Source: Bigelowiella natans CCMP2755
Taxonomy: Eukaryota; Cercozoa; Chlorarachniophyceae
Reading direction: 5' to 3'
Length of the DNA: 29,132 bases
NCBI GenBank assembly: GCA_000320545.1
Contig: ADNK01000987.1
Span: 1 to 29,132 of the forward strand
Shown here: positions 9,838 through 20,019 of the stretch, piece by piece
Numbering within the stretch: position 1 is the stretch's first letter
How the letters are laid out: the number at the start of each line of letters is the position of its first letter
Notes under the pieces: generated by a model
What the model was told of the DNA's origin: nothing
Database searches by the model: none
The model's input: only the letters and a program-made list of their open reading frames with translations
Position numbers and translations under genes: made by a program

Positions 9838-11543
9838 CCTTATCGAAATGCTGTTATATCTATCTCCCTTCGCTCTCTAATCATGCTGGTTGTATTATAT
9901 GTTTTGGTGAAAGTATATACCTGGCCTTTAAGTATAGATACAGGTTCGCTGAAGTGAATCTTTAGTGTGTTTGATAACGACTGAAATGGTACTACCTCCT
10001 TCCTCTCCTCCCCCCCCCTCCCCGTTCGCTCTCGTCCCTCTGCATGTATCTGGTGAAAATCTGATCAGGGATTGATTCTCCTTCGCAGCTGTAAGAAAAA
10101 TGAAAAAGGTTTGGTTGTTTATAGCTATCGATTATTTCTCAAGATATTGACTGCTGAATTAAGCATTGCCTTGTTGCCATCATCGTGGATGCGAGTAATA
10201 CCAATAATACAACGAGAGATGCTACTACTCCCTATTCTCCATCTGCGATGTGCTTTTCAGCTTTGTGTTAGTTTTTAATAGTCGTATAGTATATAGCTGC
10301 AGTAGTAGTAACACGAGGATATTGCTTAGTCATCTTCTCAAGGGTCCAAGTAGAAACGAGCTATAAAGCCATGACCAAAACGTAATAACACGCTAGTGCA
10401 AAAGTTTCATTGAGCGAGAGTCGGCAGTGGGGAGGGGGGGAGGGTGAGGTCAAGAACACAAATCATCTTCTCAACAAGTAAAGACTGCACAGGTGGTGCT
10501 AATGACGCACGTATTAAACTGCTGCATGAGCAGGTTCGCTTCGTTTCAAAAGTGCGTGAGAGACTCGGGGTGGGACATGAAAACGTGCCTCATCGGGGGG
10601 AAGTACATTTATGAGTTTCACCTAAGCGAAAGCTAGCTAGAGTGCTGTTGTTGTACGTGGTCTTCGAGTGCATGGCCGCTCCGATGAACAGAGCCGAACG
10701 AAGCCCGTGAACATACCATAGAGGTCATCATCGCTCATCCGGATATTCAATAACTAGAAGATTGTAACCTATCTAGCTATGTATCCATGTGAGCGAATAC
10801 ATGTGTACGCACATGCATGATGTTAACGCGTATATACGTAGCCAGACACACCTAGACACGTCAACGCGTACCCAGATGTGATAGACACATCTAGACATGT
10901 CGATGTAGATGTCGTCCATGCTGGCATGTCTGATGTGTCTAGATCTGCTAGCTAGCTAGAGATGTCTTTCACACTCTAGCACTGTCTAGCTGTGCATGCA
11001 AGGCTAGAAGGCCTCTCCACATGCACTAGTGCAGCGTGCACGTGCTGTTGTGCATTATAGACATGTAATACCTATTATGTGCGGTCTAGATAGTTGCTTA
11101 CTGTACTTTCCATGTCCAGATGTGGACACGCAAAAAAGCGAACATTTCGTTGTAGATGACACTCTTTTCTAGATTCTCGATTTGCTGCTCTGAATTCGCT
11201 GCATGAATCAAATCAACATGTTTCACATGCACATCGCAATCAACAACGTTGCATTCACATGTGTCAAGATGAGCAAAAAGTAGAAGCAATGTGCTAGCAT
11301 GCTTCATTGATCGATGATGTGGGGCAAGAGTACGAGCGATGATGACAATGATGGAGATGCTGCGCCCATGCAACATCAAAGTCATTACAAACGTGGCATG
11401 GAGATCACTGTATTGGTGAACACTGACATTCGTTCAACTCCAGAAAAATCGACGATCTGAACCTATGGCTTCTTGGCAACGACACCATTGCTCTATGAGT
11501 TCACTCCTGTGGTCCATTTAAACTCTTCTTTCGCTACCCTTTC
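9838..11543. other. Spacer between the RUS gene and a convergent minus-strand gene
   Basis: No exon chain is supported. The first 500 bp would contain the RUS 3' untranslated region. From about 10780 to 11090 the DNA is dense in CTAG, CATG and GACATGTC-like words and short inverted repeats. A 95-codon minus-strand frame (11385-11098) has no recognisable features. Confidence 0.5.
10780..11090. repeat. Palindrome-rich block with inverted repeats
   Basis: AGACACATCTAGACATG at 10883-10899 is matched in inverted orientation, with one base missing, by CATGTCTGATGTGTCT at 10925-10940. Related words (CTAGACACGTC near 10851, GCTAGCTAGCTAGAG near 10948) recur. It could fold as an imperfect hairpin or be the remains of a mobile element; no coding capacity was found. 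Confidence 0.5.
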
Positions 11544-12197
11544 CTATATCTTTCGAGATTTTCCTTCGAAAATGGCTGTGTACCGGCTCTCTGACCGGCG
11601 ACTATCACCTCGAGCCTCTTGGATCAATGTTATTATCAATATGAGTGCCACGACTGTCATCACAGTCGTGATGATGACCACTACTAAGGCTATCAAGGCC
11701 TCCCAGAAATCCTTGTCATTCAAGCCCTGTCGGTAAGTTTTCGGGTTTTTGATGATTTCAAAGAGTGTTTTAGCTGACTGGGGAATTCGAGAAAATTGGG
11801 AAAATTGTGAATGCCATGTAGCTGCTGCAGGGGAGAATGCCGATGTGGTCAGCTGCGGAGTCTCCTCTTCTTTCGTCGTTTCTGGACTTTGACTTTTGAT
11901 GGAAACCGCATTCTCTTCGTTCCATGACTCACTATCGGCAATTTCAGTGTTTTTATTGCGAAGGCTGTGCTCCCGTAGACGATTCTCGCCTCCAACCTTC
12001 ATCTCTAGCGTCCTCAGGGCGCTCGGGAAACTGAAGGCCTCCCCTCCCCCCTCCACCTTCACGTCGCTCGAGAGCTCAAGTCCCGTTCCAGCGGAAGCTT
12101 CCATTTTCCCGCTTCCAGTGTCGTCGACCCAAGCGCACTTCACAGTGAGGACAACACCAAGGAGGAGGAGGGCTAGCCTCATCGTCATGACGCCCAT
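11544..12197 (-). CDS. Predicted secreted/type I single-pass membrane protein, intronless
   Basis: The frame is open from ATG at 12293 (249 codons), but a Met at 12197 directly precedes a textbook signal peptide (MGVMTMRLALLLLGVVLTVK), so I prefer that start (217 aa). Then comes a roughly 140-residue Ser/Glu/Thr-rich, low-complexity extracytoplasmic region without cysteines, and one transmembrane helix (about 167-192, beginning ALIALVVVIITTV). A basic 25-residue cytoplasmic tail ends KSRKI; the final KxRKI is reminiscent of, but not identical to, a dilysine retrieval signal. No enzymatic motif or known family is recognised. If translation began at 12293, the signal peptide would become an internal anchor. 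It lies in the same orientation as the two intronless genes to its right. Confidence 0.7.
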   Translation of the reverse strand: MGVMTMRLALLLLGVVLTVKCAWVDDTGSGKMEASAGTGLELSSDVKVEGGGEAFSFPSALRTLEMKVGGENRLREHSLRNKNTEIADSESWNEENAVSIKSQSPETTKEEETPQLTTSAFSPAAATWHSQFSQFSRIPQSAKTLFEIIKNPKTYRQGLNDKDFWEALIALVVVIITTVMTVVALILIITLIQEARGDSRRSESRYTAIFEGKSRKI

Positions 12198-12293
12198 TGC
12201 AGCCTCTTGATGTTTCTTGGGAGGAGCACCAACGCCGAGTGGCTGCCGAGCACTAAGTTGCGCCAGTGCCTTGGGTTTGAAGCATCGCGACAC

Positions 12294-13543
12294 AAAAAAA
12301 GAGTTGTCGCAGGGGACAACTCGATCTCAGTTTCTCCTGTGCGCTGCAAGAAATCTTCGAGCACGGGCAGCGGGTGCGCGTCCGATCATCCTTGTTCACG
12401 CTTCTTCTTTCTTTCTTTCCTCCTCCTTTCAACTCATCAACCTCAATGCCGATGTATTCATTCTGTCGTTTCACGTGGCTATGTGTGAACCCTTTCTTGT
12501 GTAGGAAAGTCTGCACCATTGGAATTGCTTCATTCCTTGTGACAAATGGAGTGAGCAGGCTAGCAGGGCCCAGAGGGCTGCACAGGGCTGCATGTTTGTT
12601 GAGCAGATGTTTGTTCAGAGGTGGCACACATGCAGGGACATACATGTCCATCCATGTGCACATGGGTACAACACACACAGGTGTGTGGGGTGCGTGTCCT
12701 GGTTGCATCACGCGTGCGCGCCTGCGAGCCTTGACCTCACATGGTTGGGGATCGAGCTTCGAAATGAGTCAACCCCAACAGCATGCACAAACACGTCAAG
12801 TCCCCGCGGTCTACCGCGGTCTAGCTGGACAGTTTGCACTGAGTGCATTGCTCCGGTTTTTGCTTCACAGGCTTGTCCAGCTTGTTAGACTTTGACACAC
12901 AAACTTTGTTGGATCTTGGAAGTGAACACAGAACCAACCGATCGACCAATGGTTCTAGCTGTGATTGTTGAGCAGTGCAGTGTGCGCATTTTGCTGCTAG
13001 ACTGTGCGCGTGTTCATTGTCAATAGTCATCAACATCATGTACAAATGGCACAAAACTGTGACACCACACTGTCAATTTGACATCGCATGCACACATTAT
13101 GTTGTGAACGATGGCACACGCATGTACGTAGACATTGCACGCATGGCAAAATTTGGTTCGCATTCAAATGTAACAACTGACGGCACATCTTTCCTTTGAA
13201 TGCACACGTCTACGTGCACACTCGAATCGAAAATGCGACTGCACCACATACATCATACTTATATCACATTCTTCTTTATATTTGTCTGTTGTACATTGTA
13301 TTGCAACACAGATTTTAGACTGGAGAGTAATCTCATTTTCGAATATGTAGAGCATTGCTTTCAAATTTCCGTAAGGCTACAATGTTTACTCACATGATTC
13401 TAGCAGTAGGATGTAACTAGTTGATGATGACGTCGTGAATGGAGGGGAGGAAGGGATGGGATATATCAGCAAGAGGAAAATCGCGAGTATTAGAAGTTGA
13501 ACCAGCATAAATAATTACAGGAAGGAGGAGAACCTCCTGCTAA
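12294..13543. other. Spacer rich in TGCATG/CACATG words
   Basis: This separates two same-strand genes and should contain the promoter of the membrane-protein gene ending at 11544. From about 12580 to 13220 the DNA is full of TGCATG, CACATG, GTGTGC and similar alternating words. Frames of up to 173 codons occur on both strands but none has protein-like character. No tRNA or other RNA gene was recognised. Confidence 0.5.
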
Positions 13544-15310
13544 TCAGCCGTTGTGCTGGTTCCACCTGAGTGTCTGCAAGCTTGGGTAAGTATCCCATAT
13601 CTTCTCCTCTAGATGGATGTTGGGCTCACCAATATCAAGGTAAAGTTCTTTCAGCTTAGGTGCCTTTGGTAACGATCTAAGTATATCCTCTTGGGTCAGA
13701 AAGAAACCATTTACCTTCAGTTCTGTCATCGTCGACAACTGCTGTTGCTGCCCCTGATGGTGCATAATCTCGTCGTTCCTTTCTATCCCCCCTCTTCCGG
13801 CTCCTCCTCCTACAATTCTTCTAATTTTCACTTCCTCTTCTTCTTCTTCTTCATCTCCTCCATAGCTCTGTGGGATCTCCCCCCTCACCTTCAGCGCCTT
13901 TATCACATTCCGACCGAAGTCATGGGCAACTGCGTTCATGACACACTCGCTGCATAGCGCCCAATGAAATATCTCTAAATTTGGCATGATCATCGTCGGT
14001 AGGATGCTTCGTATGTCTAAGAAGATGAGAGTGCGTAGTGTCCGATGGCGAACCGTGTGCTTACGGTGACAAATCTCCTCGTTTTCAAGATGCTCGCATT
14101 TTATGAGGAAGAGGTCGGGATCATCGCATGCTATTTTAAGCGACTCGAGCACACTGCACGTGTCCAGTAGGCTGCTAAGCGTATTCATAGTGAGCGCATC
14201 GTTCAATAAAAGCTCAAGGCTCCGCAACTTTGGAAACAGCGGTAGGAAAGGCAGCAGAGAGTTGGTAAAAGGAACCGTCAGTTTGAGGAGCTGTGAGAAA
14301 TTTTGGCAGAATTTCTTCGTGAACCTTGAGGCGCATATCGGTCCAATGTCGAGGGACCGCATACTTGGCAGCGGACATTCTGCTAGCAGGCTGATGATCT
14401 CTTGACACGTCTTCGAGCTGACATCCCTAGCCTTCCCGGCAAGTTGGAGGTGTTCCAAAGCGCGTTGGTTTTGAGTGATGAGCGTTCGTAATGCCGATAG
14501 GCCTTCGATGCTGTCGTTGAAGCTCGACTTTTTCAGCATCTCCCAGCCGCTCACTTTACCCGTTCTCATATCCACCAAATCCCGCCCTTTCCTCATCCTC
14601 GGCTCAAACCATTCCAAGGGGACACGGATACTCCTGAGATTTCGGAACCGCCGCCACAGCATCGTCCGCATAGTGATTGAAGGCCTGGGTAAGGGTGAGA
14701 GATCTAAGACCTTCTTTTCGGCGCAAAATCTTTTGACCGCGTGGCGAAAGTACTTGCAAGATGCCTCGAGATTACCGGTGTGCGGCCATAAGAATACCAG
14801 AATCGGCGCTAAAAGGTCATATTGGACCTTATCCAGTCGCTGCGGAGGAGAACTGCTAGACAAGGATGAGGAGGATGAACTCTTCATGTCATCGACGTCA
14901 TCGAAAGGGACTGGAGTGTCTTCATACCGCCCCGTCAGGGTGTCTATGCTGTCATCACCTCTATTTCTTTTTTTACCCCCATTTCTTACACTGGGAAAAT
15001 CATTGATCTTTCTCTGTTTTTTTTTGTCGCCACGATTTCTCTGGCAGAACGTAGTCTCTTCATCAGCTTCATACCATGGAGGCGTTCTAGCCTTCGGTTC
15101 GTTCACGAGAGGAGTCACGGGGGGCTCAACTTTCATGTAAGAACGACGAGGTGAAGGAGTTGAGTAATGGATGTTTCTCATCCGCTTTCGTTTTCTTTCC
15201 CGAAAAACGCGGGGATTGTGCATACAGCCTCCAGGACCGCAAACACTATCGTCCTGTGCCTCAATGTTCCCCCCTCCGTCATTAGGATGGGGAAGCTTCT
15301 GCATCTGCAT
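13544..15310 (-). CDS. Leucine-rich-repeat protein with F-box-like segment, intronless
   Basis: A single exon of 588 codons starts at ATG 15310, with an in-frame TAA a few codons upstream. Residues 1-155 are disordered and basic with possible nuclear-localisation clusters (RERKRKRMR near 37-45, GDKKKQRK near 94-101, GGKKRNRG near 111-118), then an acidic and Ser-rich linker. Residues about 158-200 (LLAPILVFLWPHTGNLEASC and following) have the spacing of an F-box-like helical motif. From about 200 to the end there are irregular leucine-rich repeats (LRSIRVPLEWF, MRSLDIGP, LRSLELLLND, LKELYLDIG), interrupted by a Glu-rich insertion near 475 and a Gly/Gln-rich loop. F-box/LRR proteins are usually substrate receptors of SCF ubiquitin ligases; here the F-box is inferred only from position and hydrophobic pattern. 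The ORF itself is solid and the function moderate. Confidence 0.8.
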   Translation of the reverse strand: MQMQKLPHPNDGGGNIEAQDDSVCGPGGCMHNPRVFRERKRKRMRNIHYSTPSPRRSYMKVEPPVTPLVNEPKARTPPWYEADEETTFCQRNRGDKKKQRKINDFPSVRNGGKKRNRGDDSIDTLTGRYEDTPVPFDDVDDMKSSSSSSLSSSSPPQRLDKVQYDLLAPILVFLWPHTGNLEASCKYFRHAVKRFCAEKKVLDLSPLPRPSITMRTMLWRRFRNLRSIRVPLEWFEPRMRKGRDLVDMRTGKVSGWEMLKKSSFNDSIEGLSALRTLITQNQRALEHLQLAGKARDVSSKTCQEIISLLAECPLPSMRSLDIGPICASRFTKKFCQNFSQLLKLTVPFTNSLLPFLPLFPKLRSLELLLNDALTMNTLSSLLDTCSVLESLKIACDDPDLFLIKCEHLENEEICHRKHTVRHRTLRTLIFLDIRSILPTMIMPNLEIFHWALCSECVMNAVAHDFGRNVIKALKVRGEIPQSYGGDEEEEEEEVKIRRIVGGGAGRGGIERNDEIMHHQGQQQQLSTMTELKVNGFFLTQEDILRSLPKAPKLKELYLDIGEPNIHLEEKIWDTYPSLQTLRWNQHNG

Positions 15311-16108
15311 AAGGCCTCTTTTACGAGTCCAGGCCCATTACTCAGGAAAGCCTTCCTGGAAACTGACCCCAAAGTTGCATGGAGCTTATCATTTTTCAAG
15401 TCGTAGAATAAAAATCCATCATAATTTTGGATGTTTTCTCTTTGTGTGACTTCTCGTGGCATATTTTCACTAAAGAGGCTGACTCCTGCGGCATCGCGAC
15501 ACGATTTTCGCGTGTCCAAACGAGGAAATGCCATGCACATTCACATTGTACGATTTTGACTCCGTTCTTTGCGCGCGGGCCGTTCGCAAAAAACAAGAGA
15601 AAACCGCGCGGAACCACCTGCTTTCTGGAAGAAAACCGGCCGCCAATTCCCTTTTTGCTCGGAAAACGCATTGGGTACGAGAAAAGGGCCCTAGAAGATA
15701 CCAAGAGATCACACCGATTGTTAAACAGGCAAAATAAGAGTTTGCAAAATAACCCCTGCCACTAACGGTTTTTTTTTTGCACGAATTTGTTCTCCAGCTA
15801 AATGTAGTTCTTGTTACATTTTGGAAATGTAGTTCTTCATCATTGTTCATTGTTCAACCAGTTCGAGGCACTGCATTTTGCACGCTGCAAGTGTCTTGCA
15901 ACACTTTGGAAATGTAGTTTTTCATCATTGTTTCATTGTTTCATTGTTTCATTGTTCATTGTTCTTCATCATTGTTCATTGTTCATTGTTCATTGTTCCA
16001 GCAAGATTCAAACTCCTCGTCTCTCCTCTCCCCAATTCAACTAGCTGAACGCAGCTAAGCGTCACTTCCCCCGTCCACGCTTCGACACAGTCTCAACACT
16101 GTTCTCTC
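15311..16108. other. Spacer with a CATTGTT-type tandem repeat
   Basis: It begins with the presumed 5' leader and promoter of the LRR gene. Overlapping frames on both strands (15178-15850) have no recognisable motif. A tandem repeat occupies about 15800-16000. Confidence 0.5.
15800..16000. repeat. CATTGTT(C/T) tandem repeat with three AAATGTAGTT copies
   Basis: AAATGTAGTTYTT occurs three times (about 15801, 15825 and 15911); the last two copies are each followed by TCATCATTGTT. From about 15928 units of CATTGTTT and then CATTGTTC repeat about eight times to 16000. The pattern suggests local duplication plus slippage. Confidence 0.8.
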
Positions 16109-16540
16109 ATGGGGGCAAACTTAGCCAAAGCAGCCAAGAATGCAGAAAGGAACAAAGATTGGAGCAAGGTGCTCAAGCTGTTGTCCAAGCGTGCAGACAT
16201 CGAGCAAACGGACAAAGATGCGTCATGAAGATGCTGTTGGAGAAGAAGACACAACCTCGAAGCCGTTGATGCGGATGTTCGAATTCTGTTGAACGGGGCG
16301 TCTCATGAGGGTCACATGCTGGACGTCGTGAAGACGCTCCAGCGCTGTTGCTAGGTTGGAGAAGAGTGTTCCAGTGTTCACAAGGCATGTCAACATCGAA
16401 CCCGCATTGATGCGGACGGTTGGACTCCGTTGTTTGGTTGTGTTCGGCGTCTCGGAGGGGTCATCTGCACGCTCACGCCGTGAAGACGCTGTTGGAGAAG
16501 AAGGCCAACATCGACTAGTCGAGACGACCGATCGATGAAT
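16109..16540 (+). pseudogene. Decayed ankyrin-repeat gene fragment
   Basis: ATG at 16109 opens a 39-codon frame with ankyrin character (WSKVLKLLSKRADIEQTDKD) that stops at 16226-16228. Further ankyrin pieces follow in shifted frames: LLEKK and NLEAVDADV (about 16230-16280), GHMLDVVKTL (about 16314-16343), then IDADGWTPLFG (about 16408-16440) and KTLLEKKANID (about 16480-16515). These match helix and hairpin portions of two to three successive 33-residue ankyrin repeats, broken by several frameshifts and stops. I see no splice arrangement that restores one frame, so I read it as a relic. Ankyrin repeats mediate protein binding; no function is expected from this fragment. Confidence 0.58.
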
Positions 16541-17182
16541 TCGGTGCGACCATCATCAAGTTTCTTTCTTTTTTTCTTTCTGAGAACTCCTGGGGACAGC
16601 CCGCTCCATGCTAGCATGAACTGTCATGGACAACGAAATTCATTGTGGACAATGCTAGAATGTGATGCAACATGCATTCAATGTGTGTCACGTTGCCATG
16701 TCCATGATGACTTGCTGTGCTCGCAAGTGTCCAAGTGCATCCAACTTCGTCCGCAAATCGTGATGCTGTGCGTGCGATGCGAAACCAATGGCTGCCAAAA
16801 ACTCCCTTCGAGTTTGATCTATGCAAAGATGCTGTGTGGTGTGACTGACACGGCGTGCATGCGGCACGCACATTGCCAGATTACGTGATTGCACATGCAG
16901 TTGATCTAGCGATGCGATGGCCGTGCTGCGCACTGCTGAACACAAATTGCATTGAATCGATCGAACGACGACCACGTGTGCAGTATGGTAGCTAGCCATC
17001 CATCTAGCGGAATGCTGGACAGCATCAGAATGGCGTGACATGCTTGACACATGCAGTGCACCCCAGCTAGCCAGCATCCCAGCATGCACATCAAGATTCC
17101 TGCACATTGCACATGCACAGAGCAAGCTAGCAAGGGATGCAATGTCGGGCAACTCCCTGATGACCATCGATTTTGTTGCTCA
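16541..17182. other. Spacer rich in TGCATG/GCATGC words
   Basis: It lies downstream of the ankyrin relic and 3' of the minus-strand type II membrane-protein gene. A 159-codon minus-strand frame (17167-16688) is rich in Cys, His and Met and looks like chance coding of CATG-type words. Its composition resembles 12580-13220. Confidence 0.5.
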
Positions 17183-19276
17183 TCAATCTATGTTGTCGCC
17201 ATCGCACCAATGAGGACCATTGCCATTGTGTCTACCCGGAGTGAACCAATCACGGCAACTCTCTGCTGCATCCCGGCATGAACTCAACTTCATGCTGTTC
17301 GCATAGATCTTGCAATTCCCCATGTACTCAATTGCTGGATCCATGGAGTATTGCAGATCCAAGTCATCTGGAATGAACAAGCCGCGGAGACCGCAATGCT
17401 GAGGAAAACTTGTAATCACGTTGTCAGCTTTACCCATTCCATGGCTCCCTTTGAATCTGTGCCCATGATTGAAAGCCACAACAATAAGCGTATCACCGCG
17501 TTTCGGTGTCCATCGGCGACACTGGATGTGTGAACGACGATCGTACCACCCATAGCTTCCTCTTTCTTCTCCGTTCCCTACTCCCGCAGCTGTCGAGCCC
17601 CTCATCGCAGCCGGTTCCTTTTCTAGGCAAGGAGCTTCTATGACACACACTGGAGATAGCTGTTCCTTCATACCCACACCAGATTTTGTGGATGGTGATA
17701 ACGACGACGATTTTGTGGCTTGGACAATGTGGTCCAGTATGTGTTTTTTAACATCTTCAAGTGTAGATCCGAAATGCTCAGGAATGTACGGAAGTTTGGT
17801 TACGTGCGAGGAATTTGGATGTGCTTGCTGCTCAAGTTTCGTGAGTCCTAAGATATCTCGGGAGACATCTGGTCCGGAAAATGCCCAGAATGACTGGGTA
17901 CGACTCTGGTGAGCGTGAAATACAAACTGTCCAGGGATAAATGAGCCGTTGTGTCGAAATGTGTGGGAGTACCAAAATACACATGACTTTTGAGGGGGAA
18001 TTCCATATACTAACGGACCATGCCTCTGAGCTGGAGCAATAAACGATATCTTTGAGCTAACTCCCTTTTGCGGCCTCTTTCGTGTCCAAGCGATAGCAAT
18101 CTCCATGTAGTATTCCATTGTTGGGGATCCTTTTGGCCTTACATCATCGAGAACAAAATCTACATAAAGCGGGCTCGTAATGCGATGTGCTACGCCATTT
18201 GGAAGCATGCGCACCAAACAGTTTATCCCACCATAGGCACCGTGGCATTCAGAATCTCCATGCGCTTCAATAATCGGGGCAAGCCATGATTTCCGGGTGT
18301 GTATGTGGAAGTGGTGGATGTGAATTGGAGGATGGCCTAAAGGTTCTCCGTTTTTGTCGGTGGGAAAGGTTGCAGAGCCTACCACGAAAAGTTCTCCTCC
18401 ATTGGCTTTGATTTCTTTGCTGAGTAAGCCGATATTCTTGATGGAGCCGCCTACAGACCAGTCATAGCCTCCTGTTCCAGATATTGGACCCACACGTTCA
18501 ATTGTCCAATGTATGGTCTCATTGCCGCCCCTAGTAAACCCGTTATCTCGTGACGACGAATTGGAGAAAGAATACCCACCTGTTCCTCCAAGATTATTAC
18601 ATCGCTGCCTAAACATCCTTGATTGTTGAATAGCTTTGGCAGATCTCATTGGACAGTGATTGGGAGGCTGACACAAACCCCAATAGTGATACTTATTACT
18701 GTTATACGCATTGTCGTCTGTGTAATGGTCGAGAGTGGAATGATGATCCTTTAGGGTGGTCCATCTGCAACTTGACCGAAGCTGAAAATACGCCCTTGCA
18801 TTCGAAAAATTTTTGTCACCGCCATTCACCCAAGGTACCCAATCTTGTTCTGCTGCGGGATCATTAATCCCGGCCGCTTTGGTAAGACGTACTATCTCAG
18901 CTGTTGGGCGGTCACTAAACATTTTGCAATCGAATTTCATTCCAGAAGGTATGTCATCTTCCAAAGGCGAACTCACCATCGAACCCATTATAATTGCAAG
19001 AATTGTGAGAAATGATGAGAAAATGAAGACTTTCGATGCCATAGACGTGTGATTGACCTCGCAGCACCATCTCCCTAAGTTTTTATTTGAAGATGGTGAT
19101 GTTTCTATTTTGGGCAGCGCTTTCTTCTCTCTGACTGATTTGTCGAGAGTCTTCGTTGGAGAAATGATTTTTGGTAAGCTGACAGAAGGTCTCAAAAGAG
19201 CACCATTTTCTGAGTCATCGCTTTCTATATCTACTAGGCTGCCCTGCGGGTCAGCACTCGTTTCCGCTCCTTTCAT
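17183..19276 (-). CDS. Type II membrane protein with histidine-rich, possibly copper-binding ectodomain, intronless
   Basis: A single exon of 697 codons starts at ATG 19276. Residues 1-80 form a polar cytoplasmic tail; one transmembrane helix spans about 82-102 (KVFIFSSFLTILAIIMGS). The rest is a large non-cytoplasmic domain with many cysteines and N-glycosylation sequons. Key blocks are GHPPIHIHHFHIH (about 314-326), HGDSECHG (about 339-346), YSHTFRHNGSFIPGQFVFHA (about 436-455, ending in a HAH motif), and a C-terminal Cys-rich segment (HCGLRGLF, then CRDAAESCRDWF). Clustered HxHH and HAH motifs within beta-rich sequence resemble the histidine ligands of type II copper monooxygenases (PHM/DBH-like), but I cannot confirm that fold. 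An extracytoplasmic metal-dependent enzyme is a reasonable inference, not a demonstrated one. It has no introns, unlike its plus-strand neighbours. Confidence 0.83.
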   Translation of the reverse strand: MKGAETSADPQGSLVDIESDDSENGALLRPSVSLPKIISPTKTLDKSVREKKALPKIETSPSSNKNLGRWCCEVNHTSMASKVFIFSSFLTILAIIMGSMVSSPLEDDIPSGMKFDCKMFSDRPTAEIVRLTKAAGINDPAAEQDWVPWVNGGDKNFSNARAYFQLRSSCRWTTLKDHHSTLDHYTDDNAYNSNKYHYWGLCQPPNHCPMRSAKAIQQSRMFRQRCNNLGGTGGYSFSNSSSRDNGFTRGGNETIHWTIERVGPISGTGGYDWSVGGSIKNIGLLSKEIKANGGELFVVGSATFPTDKNGEPLGHPPIHIHHFHIHTRKSWLAPIIEAHGDSECHGAYGGINCLVRMLPNGVAHRITSPLYVDFVLDDVRPKGSPTMEYYMEIAIAWTRKRPQKGVSSKISFIAPAQRHGPLVYGIPPQKSCVFWYSHTFRHNGSFIPGQFVFHAHQSRTQSFWAFSGPDVSRDILGLTKLEQQAHPNSSHVTKLPYIPEHFGSTLEDVKKHILDHIVQATKSSSLSPSTKSGVGMKEQLSPVCVIEAPCLEKEPAAMRGSTAAGVGNGEERGSYGWYDRRSHIQCRRWTPKRGDTLIVVAFNHGHRFKGSHGMGKADNVITSFPQHCGLRGLFIPDDLDLQYSMDPAIEYMGNCKIYANSMKLSSCRDAAESCRDWFTPGRHNGNGPHWCDGDNID

Positions 19277-19751
19277 GTCAGTGATTCTTAGTCTGATGAT
19301 TTCAGTGCCTACTCTTTAGTCCTGGCAAGAGATAGAAGAGAGAAAGAGAGAGAGAGAGAGAGAGAGGAGAGGGCACTACAAAATGTGGGTGGAATCCATT
19401 TGGCTGCTTATGATCTATCCATGGATCTATTTACATGATCGACTTCACTCCTACCTGTACTCCTTTTTCATCTTTGTTCCTGTCGTTCGCTTGTCGCGAA
19501 GCGAAATACTCCTTGACGCAAGGTATGAAACGCATTCCAATTTTTTTGAGAGGACACGTTTGTACGTTACTAGAACATTTCCTTTCCTGGAACCGCGAAG
19601 TTCGTCCACCAATGTGCGAACCCTAAACGCAAAACAACGACAATGAGCACTCAATGCATCAACACGAGCTATTTTTCCCAGCCAAAAAACAAGGCAATCT
19701 TTTCCACAATGGCCTTTAAACGTATTAATAACAACAACCACATTTTAACAT

Positions 19752-19822
19752 TTAACAACAACAACAACAACAGCAACAACAACATTAACAGCAGCAGCAG
19801 CAGCAGCAACAACAACAACAAT
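19752..19822. repeat. (AAC)n/(AGC)n microsatellite
   Basis: Imperfect AAC triplets with an internal GCA block, in the divergent spacer. Confidence 0.88.
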
Positions 19823-19916
19823 TTTTGACTTTCGCAATGTCCGTTATGAGACAACATCCACTATGAAAATCACTTCGGTGAAAAAACATAGCTGGGAAGT
19901 CAAGGACGCGAACAGA

Positions 19917-19917
19917 A

Positions 19918-19953
<36 letters not shown>

Positions 19954-20019
19954 AACAACAACAACAACAACAACAGCAACAACAACAACAGCAACAACAA
20001 CAACAACAACAACAACAAC
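19917..20019. repeat. (CTAA)n followed by (AAC)n
   Basis: About nine CTAA units pass directly into AAC/AGC triplets, ending 40 bp before the ATG at 20059. Confidence 0.9.

Noticed and set aside
12253-12711. 152-codon minus-strand frame upstream of the type I membrane protein
   Set aside because: Overlaps the 5' end of a better-supported gene in another frame and has no domain or signal.
16688-17167. 159-codon minus-strand frame rich in Cys, His and Met
   Set aside because: Composition follows the CATG/TGCA words of the spacer; no motif.
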